Positions 27,731 to 38,277 of a stretch of DNA of 64,000 nt are shown piece by piece. Both the position numbers and the translations under genes were made by a program. The stretch covers positions 310,001 through 374,000 of the forward strand of contig NZ_AP022590.1 in the NCBI RefSeq assembly GCF_010731775.1, in the 5' to 3' direction. Origin of the DNA: Mycobacterium mantenii. Lineage in GTDB: Bacteria; Actinomycetota; Actinomycetes; Mycobacteriales; Mycobacteriaceae. Each line of letters starts with the position of its first letter. Positions within the stretch are counted from its first letter, which is position 1. The notes under the pieces are model-generated. The model made no database searches. It was not told the DNA's origin and saw only the letters and a program-made list of their open reading frames with translations.

Positions 27731-29260
27731 GTGACTTCGATGGTGGCCCGAGACGTTTCGGGGGTGCGTACCTACCAGGTGCGCACCTACGGCTGCCAGA
27801 TGAACGTGCACGATTCCGAGCGGTTGGCGGGCCTGCTGGAAGCGGCTGGCTACCAGCGGGCAATCGAGGGTACCGACGCCGACGTGGTGGTGTTCAACAC
27901 CTGCGCCGTCCGGGAGAACGCCGACAACAAGCTGTACGGCAACCTCAGCCACCTGGCTCCACGCAAGCGCGGTAATCCCGAGATGCAGATCGCCGTCGGT
28001 GGCTGCCTGGCCCAAAAAGACCGGGACGCGTTGCTGCGCAAGGCGCCCTGGGTCGACGTCATCTTCGGCACCCACAACATCGGGTCGCTGCCCGCGCTGC
28101 TGGAGCGCGCCAGGCACAACAAGGTCGCCCAGGTGGAAATCGCCGAGGCGCTGCAGGAGTTCCCGTCGTCGCTGCCCAGCGCACGCGAATCCGCCTATGC
28201 CGCTTGGGTTTCCATCTCGGTCGGGTGCAACAACAGTTGTACGTTCTGCATCGTTCCGTCGCTGCGGGGGAAAGAGGTTGACCGCAGTCCGGACGACATC
28301 CTGGCCGAGGTCCGGTCGCTGGTGGACGACGGCGTGCTCGAGGTCACGCTGCTGGGCCAGAATGTCAACGCCTACGGGGTGTCCTTCGCCGACCCGGCGC
28401 TGCCCCGCGACCGCGGCGCCTTCGCCCGGCTGCTGCGGGCCTGCGGCGACATCGACGGGCTGGAACGGGTGCGGTTCACCTCACCGCATCCGGCCGAATT
28501 CACCGACGACGTCATCGAGGCCATGGCGCAGACGCCCAATGTCTGCCCCGCCCTGCACATGCCGCTGCAATCCGGATCCGACCGCGTGCTGCGCGCGATG
28601 CGGCGGTCGTACCGCGCCGAGCGTTACCTCGGCATCATCGACCGGGTCCGGGCCGCCATGCCGCACGCCGCCATCACCACCGATCTGATCGTCGGATTCC
28701 CCGGTGAGACCGAAGAGGACTTCGCCGCCACGCTGGACGTGGTGCGCCAGGCCCGGTTCTCGGCCGCGTTCACCTTCCAGTACTCCAAGCGGCCCGGCAC
28801 CCCGGCCGCCGAGCTCGACGAGCAGATACCGAAAGCCGTTGTGCAGGAACGCTATGAACGGCTCGTCGAACTGCAGGAGTCGATCTCGCTGGAAGGCAAT
28901 CAGGCCCTGATCGGACAGACGGTCGAACTGCTGGTGGCCACGGGTGAAGGCCGCAAGGACAACCGCACCGCGCGGATGACCGGGCGGGCCCGCGACGGCC
29001 GGCTGGTGCACTTCGCCGCCGACACGCCCGCCGGTGCCGCGGTGCGGCCCGGCGACATCAGGCCCGGGGACATCGTCACCACGGTGCTCACCGGGGCCGC
29101 ACCCCACCACCTCATCGCCGACGCGGGCATCGTCACGCATCGCCGCACCCGGGCGGGTGATGCCCAGGCCGCCGGGCAGCGCCCGCGTGGCATCGGTCTT
29201 GGCATGCCCGCCGTCGGGCCGCCCGCCGGCCCGGCCGAACCCCTTGGATGTGCGCTGTGA
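27731..29260 (+). CDS. miaB: tRNA-2-methylthio-N6-dimethylallyladenosine synthase MiaB
   Basis: A 509-residue radical-SAM methylthiotransferase that modifies A37 of tRNAs already prenylated by MiaA (33535). The N-terminal UPF0004 domain has the cluster cysteines in YGCQMN, NTCAVRE and GGCLAQ; the radical-SAM cluster is C166-x3-C170-x2-C173 (CNNSCTFC). A C-terminal TRAM domain (about 380-450) is followed by a 50-residue Ala/Pro/Gly tail. GTG start 27731. Confidence 0.95.
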   Translation: MTSMVARDVSGVRTYQVRTYGCQMNVHDSERLAGLLEAAGYQRAIEGTDADVVVFNTCAVRENADNKLYGNLSHLAPRKRGNPEMQIAVGGCLAQKDRDALLRKAPWVDVIFGTHNIGSLPALLERARHNKVAQVEIAEALQEFPSSLPSARESAYAAWVSISVGCNNSCTFCIVPSLRGKEVDRSPDDILAEVRSLVDDGVLEVTLLGQNVNAYGVSFADPALPRDRGAFARLLRACGDIDGLERVRFTSPHPAEFTDDVIEAMAQTPNVCPALHMPLQSGSDRVLRAMRRSYRAERYLGIIDRVRAAMPHAAITTDLIVGFPGETEEDFAATLDVVRQARFSAAFTFQYSKRPGTPAAELDEQIPKAVVQERYERLVELQESISLEGNQALIGQTVELLVATGEGRKDNRTARMTGRARDGRLVHFAADTPAGAAVRPGDIRPGDIVTTVLTGAAPHHLIADAGIVTHRRTRAGDAQAAGQRPRGIGLGMPAVGPPAGPAEPLGCAL

Positions 29261-29883
29261 AAAAAGAGATCAACAACGACGACGTACAGCTCGGCGCCCT
29301 TCGCACCGAGATTGAGGCCGCCGAACGCCGGGTGGCACGCGGCATCGATCCCGGCCCACGGGCCTTCTTCGTGTCGATCCTGGTGTTCGTGCTGCTGGCG
29401 TCGTTCATCCTGCCGCACACCGGCGAGGTCCGCGGCTGGGACGTGTTGTTCGGCAGCCACGGCGCCGGCGCGGCCGCCGTCGCCCTGCCGTCGCGGGTGT
29501 TCGCCTGGCTCGCGCTGGTGTTCGGCGTGGGGTTCTCGATGCTGGCGTTGGTGACGCGGCGCTGGGCGCTGGCCTGGATTGCGTTGGCGGGGACAGCCAT
29601 TGCGGGCGCCGCGGGCATGCTGGCGATCTGGTCGCGCCAGACCGTCTCGGCCGGGCACCCGGGGCCGGGTTGGGGCCTGATCGTCGCCTGGCTGACCGTG
29701 CTCGCACTCACCTACCACTGGGCCCGCGTGGTCTGGTCACGCACCATCGTGCAACTCGCCGCCGAGGAGCAGCGGCGCCGCGTCGCGGCGGCCCAGCAGT
29801 CGGTCACGCTGCTGGACGCCCTGGACGGCCCGCCCGCGCCGGACACCCCCGACGAGCCGGGCGCCGCCAAGGGATCCGGCTAG
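29257..29883 (+). CDS. Conserved membrane protein (Rv2732c-like)
   Basis: A 208-residue protein with four hydrophobic segments (about residues 37-52, 75-98, 105-125 and 140-158) after a charged N-terminus with [16 protein letters not shown]; the C-terminal 50 residues are polar and Pro/Ala-rich. GTG 29257 overlaps the miaB stop (GTGA), supporting this start; ATG 29248 is an alternative. Conserved in mycobacteria, function unknown. It ends 4 bases into the convergent DUF349 gene. Confidence 0.8.
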   Translation: MKKEINNDDVQLGALRTEIEAAERRVARGIDPGPRAFFVSILVFVLLASFILPHTGEVRGWDVLFGSHGAGAAAVALPSRVFAWLALVFGVGFSMLALVTRRWALAWIALAGTAIAGAAGMLAIWSRQTVSAGHPGPGWGLIVAWLTVLALTYHWARVVWSRTIVQLAAEEQRRRVAAAQQSVTLLDALDGPPAPDTPDEPGAAKGSG

Positions 29884-31208
29884 GGCTTGCGGGTCAGGGC
29901 CTCGACAGCCGCCTGCGCCCACTGCCGCCACTGCTCGGCGTTGGCCCTGGCATCCTCGGCTTCCTTGGTCCGGCCCGCCGCCGCGGCCTTCTGAGCCTGC
30001 TGTTCGTATTGCTCAGCGCGGGCCTGAAACTGCTCGGCCCGGGCCTGCGCCTGCGGGTCCGACCAGCCCGCGTCGCCGGCGTCGCGCACCTTCTTCTCGA
30101 CCGCGCGCAGCCGGCGCTCCAACTCGGCGGACCGCTCGCGCGGGACCTTGCCGATCGCATCCCACTTCTCGGTGATCGAGCGCAGCGCCGCGCGGGCGGC
30201 ATCGTGGTTGCTGGTGTCCAGCTTCTCCGCCTCGGCGAGCAGCGCCTCCTTGGCGGTCGCGTTGGAGTGGAACTCCGCGTCCTTGTCCGCCGTCACCGCG
30301 TTGCGGGCGGTGAAGAACACATCCTGGGCCGCCTTGAAACGCCGCCACAGGGCGTCATCGACCTCCCTGGTCGCCCGCCCGGCCGCCTTCCACTCGGTGA
30401 GCAGCTTGCGGAATTCGGCGCTGGTCGCGGCCCAGTCGGTCGAGTCGGACAACGCTTCTGCCCGCTCGCACAGGCTTTCCTTGGCTTGGCGGATCCCCGA
30501 ACGCTCCCGGTCCAACTCGGCGAAATGGGCTCCCCGCCGCCGGTTGAACGCCTCCCGGGCCGCGGAGTAGCGCTTCCACAACGCGTCGTCGACCTTGCGG
30601 TCCACACCGCTGATCGTTTTCCACTCATCGAGGATCGCGCGGAAGCGGTCGCCGGCGGCCTTCCATTGCGTCGAGTTGGCGGCCAAGTCCTCGGCCTCCG
30701 CGGCCAGCGCCTCCTTGCGCGCGGTCTGGGTGGCCCGATGCTCGTCGCGCCGGGAGCGCTCCGCGGCGACGGCCGCCTCGGCGTGTTCGGCGATGCTGGT
30801 CAGCCGGCCCGCGAGCGCGTCGACGTCGCCCAGCACGGCGGCCGTCGGCAGCGTTTCGGCCAGTTCGGCCGCGTGCGCCTTGATCTTGCGCGCGTCACCG
30901 GTCCCGGACGTCAGGCGCTCCTCCATGAGCGTGACCTCGGTGGCCAGGTCATCGAAGCGGCGGCCGAAATGGGCGAACGCGGCTTCACGATCGCCGGCCT
31001 GCCAGGAGCCGATGATGCGCTCGCCGGCCGCGCTGACCAGCCACACGGTGCCGTCGTCGTCCACGCGCCCGAATTGGTGCGGATCGCTGGGCGGCGGCAT
31101 CACCAGCGGGTGAGCGGTGGTGGGCCGCGGTGTCGGCCGGGGACCGGGACGCGGTCCCGGACGCGGCGCGGGCCGAGCTGAATCGTCGCGAGGCTCGTCA
31201 GCCGTCAT
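29880..31208 (-). CDS. DUF349-repeat protein (Rv2731-like)
   Basis: A 442-residue protein that begins with a proline-rich tail (residues 11-37, [20 protein letters not shown]), followed by a small domain with [16 protein letters not shown] and three helical DUF349 repeats, each with a W-K...[16 protein letters not shown] core (about residues 190-380). The C-terminus is a coiled coil rich in Ala, Gln and Glu. DUF349 proteins are cytosolic with no firmly assigned biochemical role. It converges on Rv2732c and is followed upstream by a 593-base gap. Confidence 0.85.
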   Translation of the reverse strand: MTADEPRDDSARPAPRPGPRPGPRPTPRPTTAHPLVMPPPSDPHQFGRVDDDGTVWLVSAAGERIIGSWQAGDREAAFAHFGRRFDDLATEVTLMEERLTSGTGDARKIKAHAAELAETLPTAAVLGDVDALAGRLTSIAEHAEAAVAAERSRRDEHRATQTARKEALAAEAEDLAANSTQWKAAGDRFRAILDEWKTISGVDRKVDDALWKRYSAAREAFNRRRGAHFAELDRERSGIRQAKESLCERAEALSDSTDWAATSAEFRKLLTEWKAAGRATREVDDALWRRFKAAQDVFFTARNAVTADKDAEFHSNATAKEALLAEAEKLDTSNHDAARAALRSITEKWDAIGKVPRERSAELERRLRAVEKKVRDAGDAGWSDPQAQARAEQFQARAEQYEQQAQKAAAAGRTKEAEDARANAEQWRQWAQAAVEALTRKP

Positions 31209-31801
31209 GCGCTCGTCACTACCCTTTCCAGCCCTTCCGCGCGGTCCGTGTCCCGCGCCCCTGCCGCGCGAAGCGGCACCGTCTCCTGCCGCTGCCGGAC
31301 GCCCCGGGGCCGGGTTCTGCCAACAGCTGCTTTAACAGTATTCAAGCAGCTTGCTCCGCCACCTTGCTATTCCCAACCGGCCCGGCGGCCGGGCGGCGCC
31401 GTCGCGGTGTCCGCGCGGACGTGCACCGGCGTGCTGGCGCGTCGCCGCGTCGGAGTCGGCCGGCCCGCGGTGGGCCCGTATCGGTCGACGCGGCCGACGG
31501 CTCGGCGGTCGATCGGGACGGGTTTGTGACGCTGATCCCATCGAGCGTGCTGGGTGAAGCTTGAAAGGGCTGGCAGCGACGAGAGCTCAGCCGGCGGCCT
31601 CACCTAACCTACGTACTTCTCTTAGAGTTATCCCACGCGTTACATAGGTTGCTGCCGTAGTACTTGAACGGTTACCTGCGGCGCTATTGGCAACGTGTGC
31701 AACGTCATAGATTTGTAGTTGAACTGAACGCAAATTGTGCGTGTATTTGCTTGCGGTGCGGGGAAAGCTGGGTCGAACGGGCGTGAGGCGGAGGGGTCGA
31801 T
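31209..31801. other. 593-base intergenic region with an AT-richer island
   Basis: No credible coding sequence: the short ORFs here lack an RBS and family-like composition. The last 190 bases (about 31600-31790) are visibly less GC-rich than anything nearby. They contain a 10-bp imperfect inverted repeat (AACCTACGTA at 31606-31615, TACATAGGTT at 31641-31650, one mismatch), a GCAACGTGTGCAACGT direct repeat near 31690, and TTGAAC at 31719-31724, a possible -35 for the downstream gene. It probably holds the promoter and perhaps a leader or small RNA; nothing more can be said. Confidence 0.5.
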
Positions 31802-32779
31802 ATGTCGAAGGTTGATGTCGCAGCGTTACTCGCGGTGTGCGCCGCGCTGGCATCGGCTGTCGGCGATGTGATCCGCCAGCGCTCCGCGCACGAGATCACC
31901 GACCGGCCAGTGGGCCACCTGGAACTGTTCCGCATGTCGCTGCGGGACACCCGGTGGTGGCTGGGCGGCCTGGCCGCGATCACCAACTACAGCCTGCAGG
32001 CCGCCGCCCTGGCCTGGGGTTCGGTGGTGCTGGTTACCGCGCTGCAGGTGACGGCGCTGCTTTTCGCCCTGCCCATCTACGCGCGGCTCGCCCATCACCG
32101 GGTCAAGCCCAGGGAGTGGATGTGGGCGCTCATCCTGGCCGCCGCGCTGGCGGTGGTCATCATCGTCGGCGACCCGGCAGCCGGTCATCAGCGCGCGCCG
32201 CTGCGAACCTGGATGGTCGTGGCCGTGATCATCGTGCCGCTGCTGGTGACCTGCGTGGTGGTGGCACGGCTGCGGGCCGGCCGCCCGTTCTCGGCCGTGC
32301 TGCTCGCCGTCGTGGCGGGTTCCTCGCTGGCGCTGTTCGCGGTGCTGACCAAGGGCGTCGTCGAGATATCCGAGTACGGCCCGGTGGCCGTGCTGACCTC
32401 GCCGGAGTTCGTGCCGTGGATCCTGGTGGCCCTGTGCGGGATGATCTTCCAGCAATCGGCGTTCCGGGCCGGCGGACTGACCGCGTCGCTGCCGACGATG
32501 ACGGTGGCCAAGCCGGTGGTCGCCGGCCTGCTCGGGGTTCTCGTGCTGGGTGAGACGCTGAACGCCACCGGCCCCAAGGCGTTTGTGCTGATCGGGGCGG
32601 TGGCCGTGGTCATCGTCGCGACGATAGCGCTGGCCCGCGGCGAAGCCGCCACGATCGACCGGGCCGAGCAGGGGCCGGGTGGTGCCCCGCGAGAAATACG
32701 GGCCCAAGAGGTAACCAAAGACGATGGCTTCGGCCCCTTCAGTGGCCGCCTGGCTGTGGCGGACAGCTTCCCCCGGTGA
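31802..32779 (+). CDS. DMT-type integral membrane protein (Rv2729c-like)
   Basis: A 325-residue protein with about ten hydrophobic segments between residues 5 and 285, arranged as two similar halves as in drug/metabolite transporter (EamA-like) proteins: e.g. ITNYSLQAAALAWGSVVLVT and LCGMIFQQSAFRAGGLTASL carry the family's Gln/Leu-rich helix. A polar 40-residue tail follows. Transport function and substrate are inferred only from the fold. It starts with ATG 31802 after GGAGGGG. Confidence 0.82.
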   Translation: MSKVDVAALLAVCAALASAVGDVIRQRSAHEITDRPVGHLELFRMSLRDTRWWLGGLAAITNYSLQAAALAWGSVVLVTALQVTALLFALPIYARLAHHRVKPREWMWALILAAALAVVIIVGDPAAGHQRAPLRTWMVVAVIIVPLLVTCVVVARLRAGRPFSAVLLAVVAGSSLALFAVLTKGVVEISEYGPVAVLTSPEFVPWILVALCGMIFQQSAFRAGGLTASLPTMTVAKPVVAGLLGVLVLGETLNATGPKAFVLIGAVAVVIVATIALARGEAATIDRAEQGPGGAPREIRAQEVTKDDGFGPFSGRLAVADSFPR

Positions 32780-32845
32780 CTTCCGGCGCGCGGGCGGCGC
32801 CGAGCACATCGAACTAGCGCCGGGCCGCCGGGTTAGTTTGGTGGC

Positions 32846-33538
32846 GTGCTGAGCGCCATTGCGATCGTCCCGTCGGCACCGGTCCTCGTTCCCGAACTCG
32901 CCGGAGCGGCCGCCGCCGAGGTGGCCGACCTGGCCGCGGCCACCGTCGCCGCGGCCGCACTGCTGCCCGAACGCTGGGTGGTGATCGGCACGGGCTCCGC
33001 CGACCAGGTGTTCGGTCCGGACATGGTGGGCACCTTCGCGGGTTTCGGTGCTGACGTCCGCGTCCGGCTCTCCCCACCGGTGGCCGAGACCGCGGCGCCG
33101 GCCGCACTCCCCGTCTGCGCGCTGCTGGCAGGCTGGGTGCGCGGCCAGGCACAGCCGCACGCCAGCGCACAGGTCCGGGTCTATCGCGCCGACCACGAGG
33201 CCGGCGCCGCGCTGCGCTGCGGCGAACACCTGCGCGCCGAGATCGATCGGCTGCCCGAGCCGGTCGGGGTGCTCGTCGTGGCCGACGGCGCGAACACCCT
33301 GACACCGTCCGCGCCGGGCGGATACGACCCGGACAACGCCGCCGCGCAGGAGGCCCTGGACGACGCGCTGGCCAGCGGCGACGTCGCCGCGCTGAGCGGC
33401 CTGCCGCACCCGATCCTGGGGCGGGTCGCATTTCAGGTGCTGGCCGGGCTGGCCGGACCCGGACCCCGATCGGCCAAGGAGCTGTACCGCGGAGCGCCCT
33501 ACGGGGTGGGCTACTTCGCCGGCGCCTGGCAGCCGTGA
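32846..33538 (+). CDS. Conserved protein, class III extradiol dioxygenase-like fold (Rv2728c-like)
   Basis: A 230-residue Ala-rich protein starting at GTG 32846. The [16 protein letters not shown] start, [18 protein letters not shown] and [11 protein letters not shown] segments resemble the LigB/MEMO-type fold, but the usual metal-binding histidines are not evident. Function unknown. It is coupled to miaA by a GTGA overlap, and the same neighbour occurs in M. tuberculosis. Confidence 0.75.
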   Translation: MLSAIAIVPSAPVLVPELAGAAAAEVADLAAATVAAAALLPERWVVIGTGSADQVFGPDMVGTFAGFGADVRVRLSPPVAETAAPAALPVCALLAGWVRGQAQPHASAQVRVYRADHEAGAALRCGEHLRAEIDRLPEPVGVLVVADGANTLTPSAPGGYDPDNAAAQEALDDALASGDVAALSGLPHPILGRVAFQVLAGLAGPGPRSAKELYRGAPYGVGYFAGAWQP

Positions 33539-34503
33539 CGGACGCCGTGCGCCCCTTGGCGATCATCGGCCCCACCGGCACCGGCAAGTCGCAGTTGGCG
33601 CTCGACTTCGCGGAACGGGTCGAACGGCTCGGCGTCCGCGCCGAGATCGTCAACGCCGACGCGATGCAGCTCTATCGCGGCATGGACATCGGCACCGCCA
33701 AGCTGCCCGTCGAGGCCCGCCGCGGCATCCCGCATCACCAGCTCGACGTCCTCGAAGTCACCGAGACCGCGACCGTCGCCCGCTATCAGGGCGCCGCCGC
33801 GGCCGACATCGAAGCGATCGCGGCCCGGGGGGCGCTGCCGATCATCGTGGGCGGCTCCATGCTCTACATCCAGTCGCTGCTCGACCACTGGTCGTTTCCC
33901 GCCACCGATCCCGCGGTGCGCGCACGCTGGGAACGGCGACTCGCCGAGATCGGGGTGGGCAAGCTGCACGCCGAACTGGCCCGTCGCGATCCCGCCGCGG
34001 CCGCATCCATTCTGCCCACCGACGCCCGGCGCACGGTGCGTGCCCTGGAAGTGGTCGAGCTGACCGGGCAGCCGTTCGCCGCGTCCGCACCACAGATCGG
34101 CGCCCCGAGGTGGGACACCGCTATCGTCGGGTTGGACTGCGACACAACGATTCTCGATGAGCGGCTGGCCCGGCGCACCGACGCCATGTTCGAGCAGGGT
34201 CTGGTCGGTGAGGTGATTGCGCTGCTGGACAAGGGCTTGCGCGACGGCGTCACCGCGTCGCGCGCGCTGGGCTATGCGCAGGTGCTCGCGGCGCTGGACG
34301 CGGGCGGTCCGGCGGGCCCAAGCGCCGAACAACTGCGGGACGCCCGCGAGCAGACCTTCTTCGGCACCCGGCGCTATGTGCGACGCCAGCGGTCCTGGTT
34401 TCGCCGCGACCACCGGGTGCAGTGGCTCGACGTCGGCGCGGCGACCCCGACCGAGGGCGCCGTCGTCGACGCCGCCGTGCGGGCGTGGCGCCACGTATCC
34501 TGA
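33535..34503 (+). CDS. miaA: tRNA dimethylallyltransferase MiaA
   Basis: Adds a dimethylallyl group to A37 of tRNAs reading UNN codons, the substrate MiaB then methylthiolates. The P-loop GPTGTGKS is at residues 12-19; [18 protein letters not shown] and [14 protein letters not shown] are family signatures, and the insertion with [14 protein letters not shown] lies near the C-terminus. 322 residues. GTG start overlaps the preceding stop; dapF follows 4 bases after its stop. Confidence 0.95.
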   Translation: MTDAVRPLAIIGPTGTGKSQLALDFAERVERLGVRAEIVNADAMQLYRGMDIGTAKLPVEARRGIPHHQLDVLEVTETATVARYQGAAAADIEAIAARGALPIIVGGSMLYIQSLLDHWSFPATDPAVRARWERRLAEIGVGKLHAELARRDPAAAASILPTDARRTVRALEVVELTGQPFAASAPQIGAPRWDTAIVGLDCDTTILDERLARRTDAMFEQGLVGEVIALLDKGLRDGVTASRALGYAQVLAALDAGGPAGPSAEQLRDAREQTFFGTRRYVRRQRSWFRRDHRVQWLDVGAATPTEGAVVDAAVRAWRHVS

Positions 34504-34507
34504 GCAG

Positions 34508-35383
34508 GTGTATTTCGCGAAGGGCCACGGCACCCAGAACGACTTCGTGGTGCTGCCGGACCCGCAGGCCGAGCTGAGTCTGACCGAGTCGGCGGTGGCT
34601 GCGCTCTGCGACCGGCGGCGCGGCCTGGGCGCCGACGGGGTGCTGCGAGTGACCACCGCCGGTGCGGCGCTGGCGGCCGGAGTGCTCGACCGGGCGCCCG
34701 ACGGCGTGGCCGCCGACGACTGGTACATGGACTATCGCAACGCCGACGGGTCCGTCGCCCAGATGTGCGGCAACGGCGTGCGGGTCTTCGCGCACTACTT
34801 GCGGGCCAGCGGCATGGAGGCCCGCGACGAATTCGTGGTCGGGTCGCTGGCCGGCCCGCGGCCGGTCGCCGTGCATCGCGTCGACGCGACCACCGCCGAC
34901 ATCAGCGTCGACATGGGCAAGGCCAACACGCTGGGCCCCGGTGACGCCGTCGTCGGGGGCCGGCGATTTTCCGGCCTGGCTGTCGACGTGGGCAACCCCC
35001 ACCTGGCCTGTGTCGACCCGCGCCTGACCGTCGAGGCGTTGGCGGGGCTGGATGTGGCCGCGCCGGTGAGCTTCGATGCCGCCCAATTCCCGGACGGGGT
35101 GAACGTCGAGATTCTCACCGCACCGGCCGACGGGACGGTGCACATGCGCGTCCACGAGCGCGGAGTCGGCGAGACACGTTCGTGCGGCACCGGGACGGTC
35201 GCGGCCACGGTCGCCGCGCTGGCCGGCACCGGGACGGTGGCGACCGGCAGCCTGACCGTGTGCGTGCCCGGTGGCGAGGTCGTCGTCACCATCACCGACG
35301 CCACCAGCTTCCTGCGCGGACCGTCGGTGCTGGTGGCCCAAGGAGAACTCAGCGAGGAATGGTGGCGCGAGCAGCAGCGTTAA
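34508..35383 (+). CDS. dapF: Diaminopimelate epimerase DapF
   Basis: Converts LL- to meso-diaminopimelate for lysine and peptidoglycan synthesis. GTG 34508 ([13 protein letters not shown]) gives 291 residues. The two catalytic cysteines are C87 (QMCGNG) and C226 (RSCGTG), each in the expected motif. It follows miaA closely and precedes hflX by 46 bases. DapA at 12161 begins the same pathway. Confidence 0.95.
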   Translation: MYFAKGHGTQNDFVVLPDPQAELSLTESAVAALCDRRRGLGADGVLRVTTAGAALAAGVLDRAPDGVAADDWYMDYRNADGSVAQMCGNGVRVFAHYLRASGMEARDEFVVGSLAGPRPVAVHRVDATTADISVDMGKANTLGPGDAVVGGRRFSGLAVDVGNPHLACVDPRLTVEALAGLDVAAPVSFDAAQFPDGVNVEILTAPADGTVHMRVHERGVGETRSCGTGTVAATVAALAGTGTVATGSLTVCVPGGEVVVTITDATSFLRGPSVLVAQGELSEEWWREQQR

Positions 35384-35429
35384 ATCAGGTGCACGACACC
35401 GTTTTGCCGTGCATCATCTTGTATTGCCT

Positions 35430-36869
35430 ATGACAGAACCTGAATTTCGCCACCACGCTCCGGCAATCCCGGAGCCCAGCACGGGTGAACTCGCCCTCGA
35501 AGACCGGTCGGCGCTGCGCCGCGTCGCCGGCCTATCGACCGAGCTCACCGACGTCTCCGAAGTCGAATACCGCCAGCTGCGGCTCGAGCGGGTCGTCCTG
35601 GTGGGCGTGTGGACCGACGGCAGCGCCGCGGACAGCGAAGCCAGCATGGCCGAGCTGGCCGCCCTGGCCGAGACCGCGGGCTCGCAGGTGCTCGAGGGGC
35701 TGATCCAGCGCCGCGACAAGCCCGACCCGTCGACCTACATCGGCTCGGGTAAGGCCCAGGAACTGCGCGAAGTGGTGCTGGCGACCGGCGCCGACACCGT
35801 CATCTGCGACGGTGAGCTGTCCCCGGCGCAGCTGACCGCACTGGAAAAGGCGGTCAAGGTCAAGGTCATCGACCGGACCGCGTTGATCCTGGACATCTTC
35901 GCCCAGCACGCCACCAGCCGGGAAGGCAAGGCACAGGTATCGCTGGCCCAGATGGAATACATGCTGCCGCGGCTCCGCGGCTGGGGTGAGTCGATGTCCC
36001 GGCAGGCCGGTGGCCGGGCCGGCGGCAGCGGGGGAGGCGTGGGCCTGCGCGGTCCCGGTGAAACCAAGATCGAGACCGACCGGCGGCGCATCCGCGAGCG
36101 CATGTCCAAGCTGCGCCGCGAGATCAAAGAGATGAAGCAGGTCCGCGACACCCAGCGCAGCCGCCGGCTGCGCAGCGACCTGTCCTCGATCGCCATCGTC
36201 GGCTACACCAACGCCGGCAAGTCGAGCCTGCTCAACGCGCTGACCGGGGCCGGGGTGCTGGTACAGGACGCGCTGTTCGCCACCCTGGAACCCACCACCC
36301 GGCGAGCCGAGTTCGAGGACGGCCGGCCGTACGTGCTCACCGACACCGTCGGGTTCGTCCGGCACCTGCCCACCCAGCTGGTCGAGGCCTTCCGCTCCAC
36401 GCTGGAGGAGGTCGTCGACGCCGACCTGTTGGTCCACGTCGTCGACGGCTCCGACGTCAACCCCCTGGCGCAGATCAACGCGGTCCGCCAGGTGGTCTCC
36501 GAAGTCTTCGCCGACTACGGGGCCGACCACGACGGGGAGCCACCGCCCGAGCTGTTGGTGGTGAACAAGATCGACGCCGCAAGCGATCTGACGCTGGCCA
36601 AGCTTCGTCACGCCCTGCCCGGCGCCATGTTCGTCTCGGCGCGCACCGGCGACGGTATCGACGCCCTGCGCCGCCGGATCGCCGAGCTCGCCGTTCCCGC
36701 CGACACGGCCGTCGATGTGGTGATCCCGTACCATCGCGGCGATCTGGTGGCCCGCCTGCACGCCGATGGGCGAGTCCAACAGGAGGAGCACAACGCCGAG
36801 GGCACCCGCATCAGGGCCCGGGTCCCGGTGGCCCTGGCCGGTCGGCTGCGCGAGTTCGCGGCTCGCTGA
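35430..36869 (+). CDS. hflX: Ribosome-associated GTPase HflX
   Basis: A 479-residue GTPase that splits or rescues ribosomes under stress. The N-terminal HflX domain includes DPSTYIGSGKAQEL and the long helical linker; a Gly-rich loop (AGGRAGGSGGGVGLRGPGE) precedes the G domain with Walker A GYTNAGKSS near residue 258, switch DTVGFVRHLP and NKIDAA. ATG 35430 chosen; an RBS is weak and upstream extension cannot be excluded, as the M. tuberculosis protein is annotated slightly longer. Confidence 0.93.
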   Translation: MTEPEFRHHAPAIPEPSTGELALEDRSALRRVAGLSTELTDVSEVEYRQLRLERVVLVGVWTDGSAADSEASMAELAALAETAGSQVLEGLIQRRDKPDPSTYIGSGKAQELREVVLATGADTVICDGELSPAQLTALEKAVKVKVIDRTALILDIFAQHATSREGKAQVSLAQMEYMLPRLRGWGESMSRQAGGRAGGSGGGVGLRGPGETKIETDRRRIRERMSKLRREIKEMKQVRDTQRSRRLRSDLSSIAIVGYTNAGKSSLLNALTGAGVLVQDALFATLEPTTRRAEFEDGRPYVLTDTVGFVRHLPTQLVEAFRSTLEEVVDADLLVHVVDGSDVNPLAQINAVRQVVSEVFADYGADHDGEPPPELLVVNKIDAASDLTLAKLRHALPGAMFVSARTGDGIDALRRRIAELAVPADTAVDVVIPYHRGDLVARLHADGRVQQEEHNAEGTRIRARVPVALAGRLREFAAR

Positions 36870-36877
36870 CGGGCGTT

Positions 36878-36910
36878 TGCGCCGCGTAATCGGGCGATCC
36901 GTGCGGCGCA
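36878..36910 (+). terminator. Terminator-like hairpin after hflX
   Basis: Perfect 8-bp arms TGCGCCGC (36878-36885) and GCGGCGCA (36903-36910) with a 17-base loop, 9 bases past the hflX stop. There is no U-tract, as usual for mycobacterial hairpin terminators. Functional role is inferred. Confidence 0.45.
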
Positions 36911-36960
36911 CGACCGTTCGCGACGCCGAAGCGCGACGGTAGCCGACCCCGCCAGCTGCC

Positions 36961-36980
36961 TACCAACCGTCCGGTTGGTA
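36961..36980. promoter_or_regulatory. TetR-type palindromic operator upstream of fadE20
   Basis: TACCAACCGTCCGGTTGGTA has perfect 9-bp arms around a central TC. It ends 41 bases before the fadE20 ATG, where it would cover a promoter. The ACCnnCCG-type palindrome is typical of TetR-family repressors that sense acyl-CoAs. No tetR gene is adjacent. Confidence 0.75.
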
Positions 36981-37021
36981 TATGTTGGGCTGCAGAAATC
37001 CCAGTCGCCGGAGGTCTTCCA

Positions 37022-38182
37022 ATGAGCAGCGCCATCAAATACCAGCGCACGCTTTTCGAGCCAGAGCACGACCTGTTCCGTGAGTCCTACCGGGGCTTCC
37101 TCGAGCGCCACGTCGCGCCGTACCACGACGAGTGGGAGAAGGCGAAGATCGTCGACCGTGGTGTGTGGCTAGAGGCGGGCAAGCAGGGCTTCCTGGGCAT
37201 GGCGGTGCCCGAAGAGTACGGCGGCGGTGGCAACCCCGATTTCCGGTACAACACGATCATCACCGAGGAGACCACCGCGGGCCGCTACAGCGGCATCGGC
37301 TTCGGCCTGCACAACGACATCGTGGCGCCCTACCTGTTGGCCCTGGCCACCGAGGAGCAGAAGCAGCGCTGGCTGCCGAAATTCTGTACGGGAGAGCTGA
37401 TTACGGCGATCGCGATGACCGAGCCGGGAACCGGCAGCGACCTGCAGGGCATCAAGACCCGCGCGGTCAAGCAGGGCGACCATTATGTGCTCAACGGATC
37501 AAAGACGTTCATCACCAACGGAATCAACTCCGACCTGGTGATTGTGGTCGCACAGACCGACCCGGAGAAGGGTGCGCAGGGCTTCTCGCTGCTCGCCGTC
37601 GAGCGGGGCATGGAGGGCTTCGAGCGCGGGCGCCACTTGGACAAGATCGGGCTCGACGCGCAGGACACGGCCGAGCTGTCGTTCACCGACGTCAAGGTGC
37701 CGGCCGAAAACCTGCTGGGCCAAGAGGGTATGGGCTTCATCTACCTGATGCAGAACCTGCCACAGGAACGGATCTCGATCGCCATCATGGCGGCCGCGGC
37801 GATGGAGCAGGTGCTCGAGCAGACCCTGCAATACACCAAGGAACGCAAGGCATTTGGCAAGCCGATCGGCAGCTTCCAGAACAGCCGCTTCGTGCTCGCC
37901 GAACTGGCGACGGAAGCGACCGTGGTACGGATGATGGTCGACGAATTCGTTCGCCTGCACCTGGATCACAAACTCACGGCCGAACAGGCCGCGATGGCCA
38001 AGTGGTACTGCACCGAAAAGCAGGTGCACCTGATCGACCGCTGCCTGCAACTGCACGGTGGCTACGGCTACATGCGTGAATATCCCGTTGCCCGTGCCTA
38101 TCTGGATGCGCGGGTGCAAACCATCTACGGCGGCACGACCGAGATCATGAAGGAAATCATCGGCCGCAGCCTCGGCGTATAG
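37022..38182 (+). CDS. fadE20: Acyl-CoA dehydrogenase FadE20
   Basis: A 386-residue acyl-CoA dehydrogenase for a beta-oxidation or branched-acyl oxidation step. Family signatures: IAMTEPGTGSDLQGIKT (about 130), FITNGINSDLVIVVAQT, the helix QNSRFVLAELA, and the C-terminal QTIYGGTTEIMKEIIGRSL. GGAGG at 37010-37014 supports ATG 37022. It is preceded by a perfect palindrome suggestive of TetR control, so transcription may respond to fatty acids. Confidence 0.92.
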   Translation: MSSAIKYQRTLFEPEHDLFRESYRGFLERHVAPYHDEWEKAKIVDRGVWLEAGKQGFLGMAVPEEYGGGGNPDFRYNTIITEETTAGRYSGIGFGLHNDIVAPYLLALATEEQKQRWLPKFCTGELITAIAMTEPGTGSDLQGIKTRAVKQGDHYVLNGSKTFITNGINSDLVIVVAQTDPEKGAQGFSLLAVERGMEGFERGRHLDKIGLDAQDTAELSFTDVKVPAENLLGQEGMGFIYLMQNLPQERISIAIMAAAAMEQVLEQTLQYTKERKAFGKPIGSFQNSRFVLAELATEATVVRMMVDEFVRLHLDHKLTAEQAAMAKWYCTEKQVHLIDRCLQLHGGYGYMREYPVARAYLDARVQTIYGGTTEIMKEIIGRSLGV

Positions 38183-38242
38183 CGTTTCGTTTGCTGGACC
38201 GCGGTCCGCGACCGCGAACCCCCGCGGGCGATAACGGCGCGG

Positions 38243-38277
38243 GAATGTTCGGCAATCGCAGGGCGCGACGAACATTC
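38243..38277 (+). terminator. Hairpin downstream of fadE20
   Basis: GAATGTTCG (38243-38251) and CGAACATTC (38269-38277) are perfect 9-bp arms with a 17-base loop, 61 bases after the fadE20 stop. It may terminate fadE20 transcription, or be an operator-like palindrome; there is no U-tract. Confidence 0.35.

Noticed and set aside
31600-31620. IdeR box (TTAGGTTAG type) in the CACCTAACCTACG stretch
   Set aside because: Only one half-site matches (about 11 of 19 positions), and the downstream gene has no iron link.
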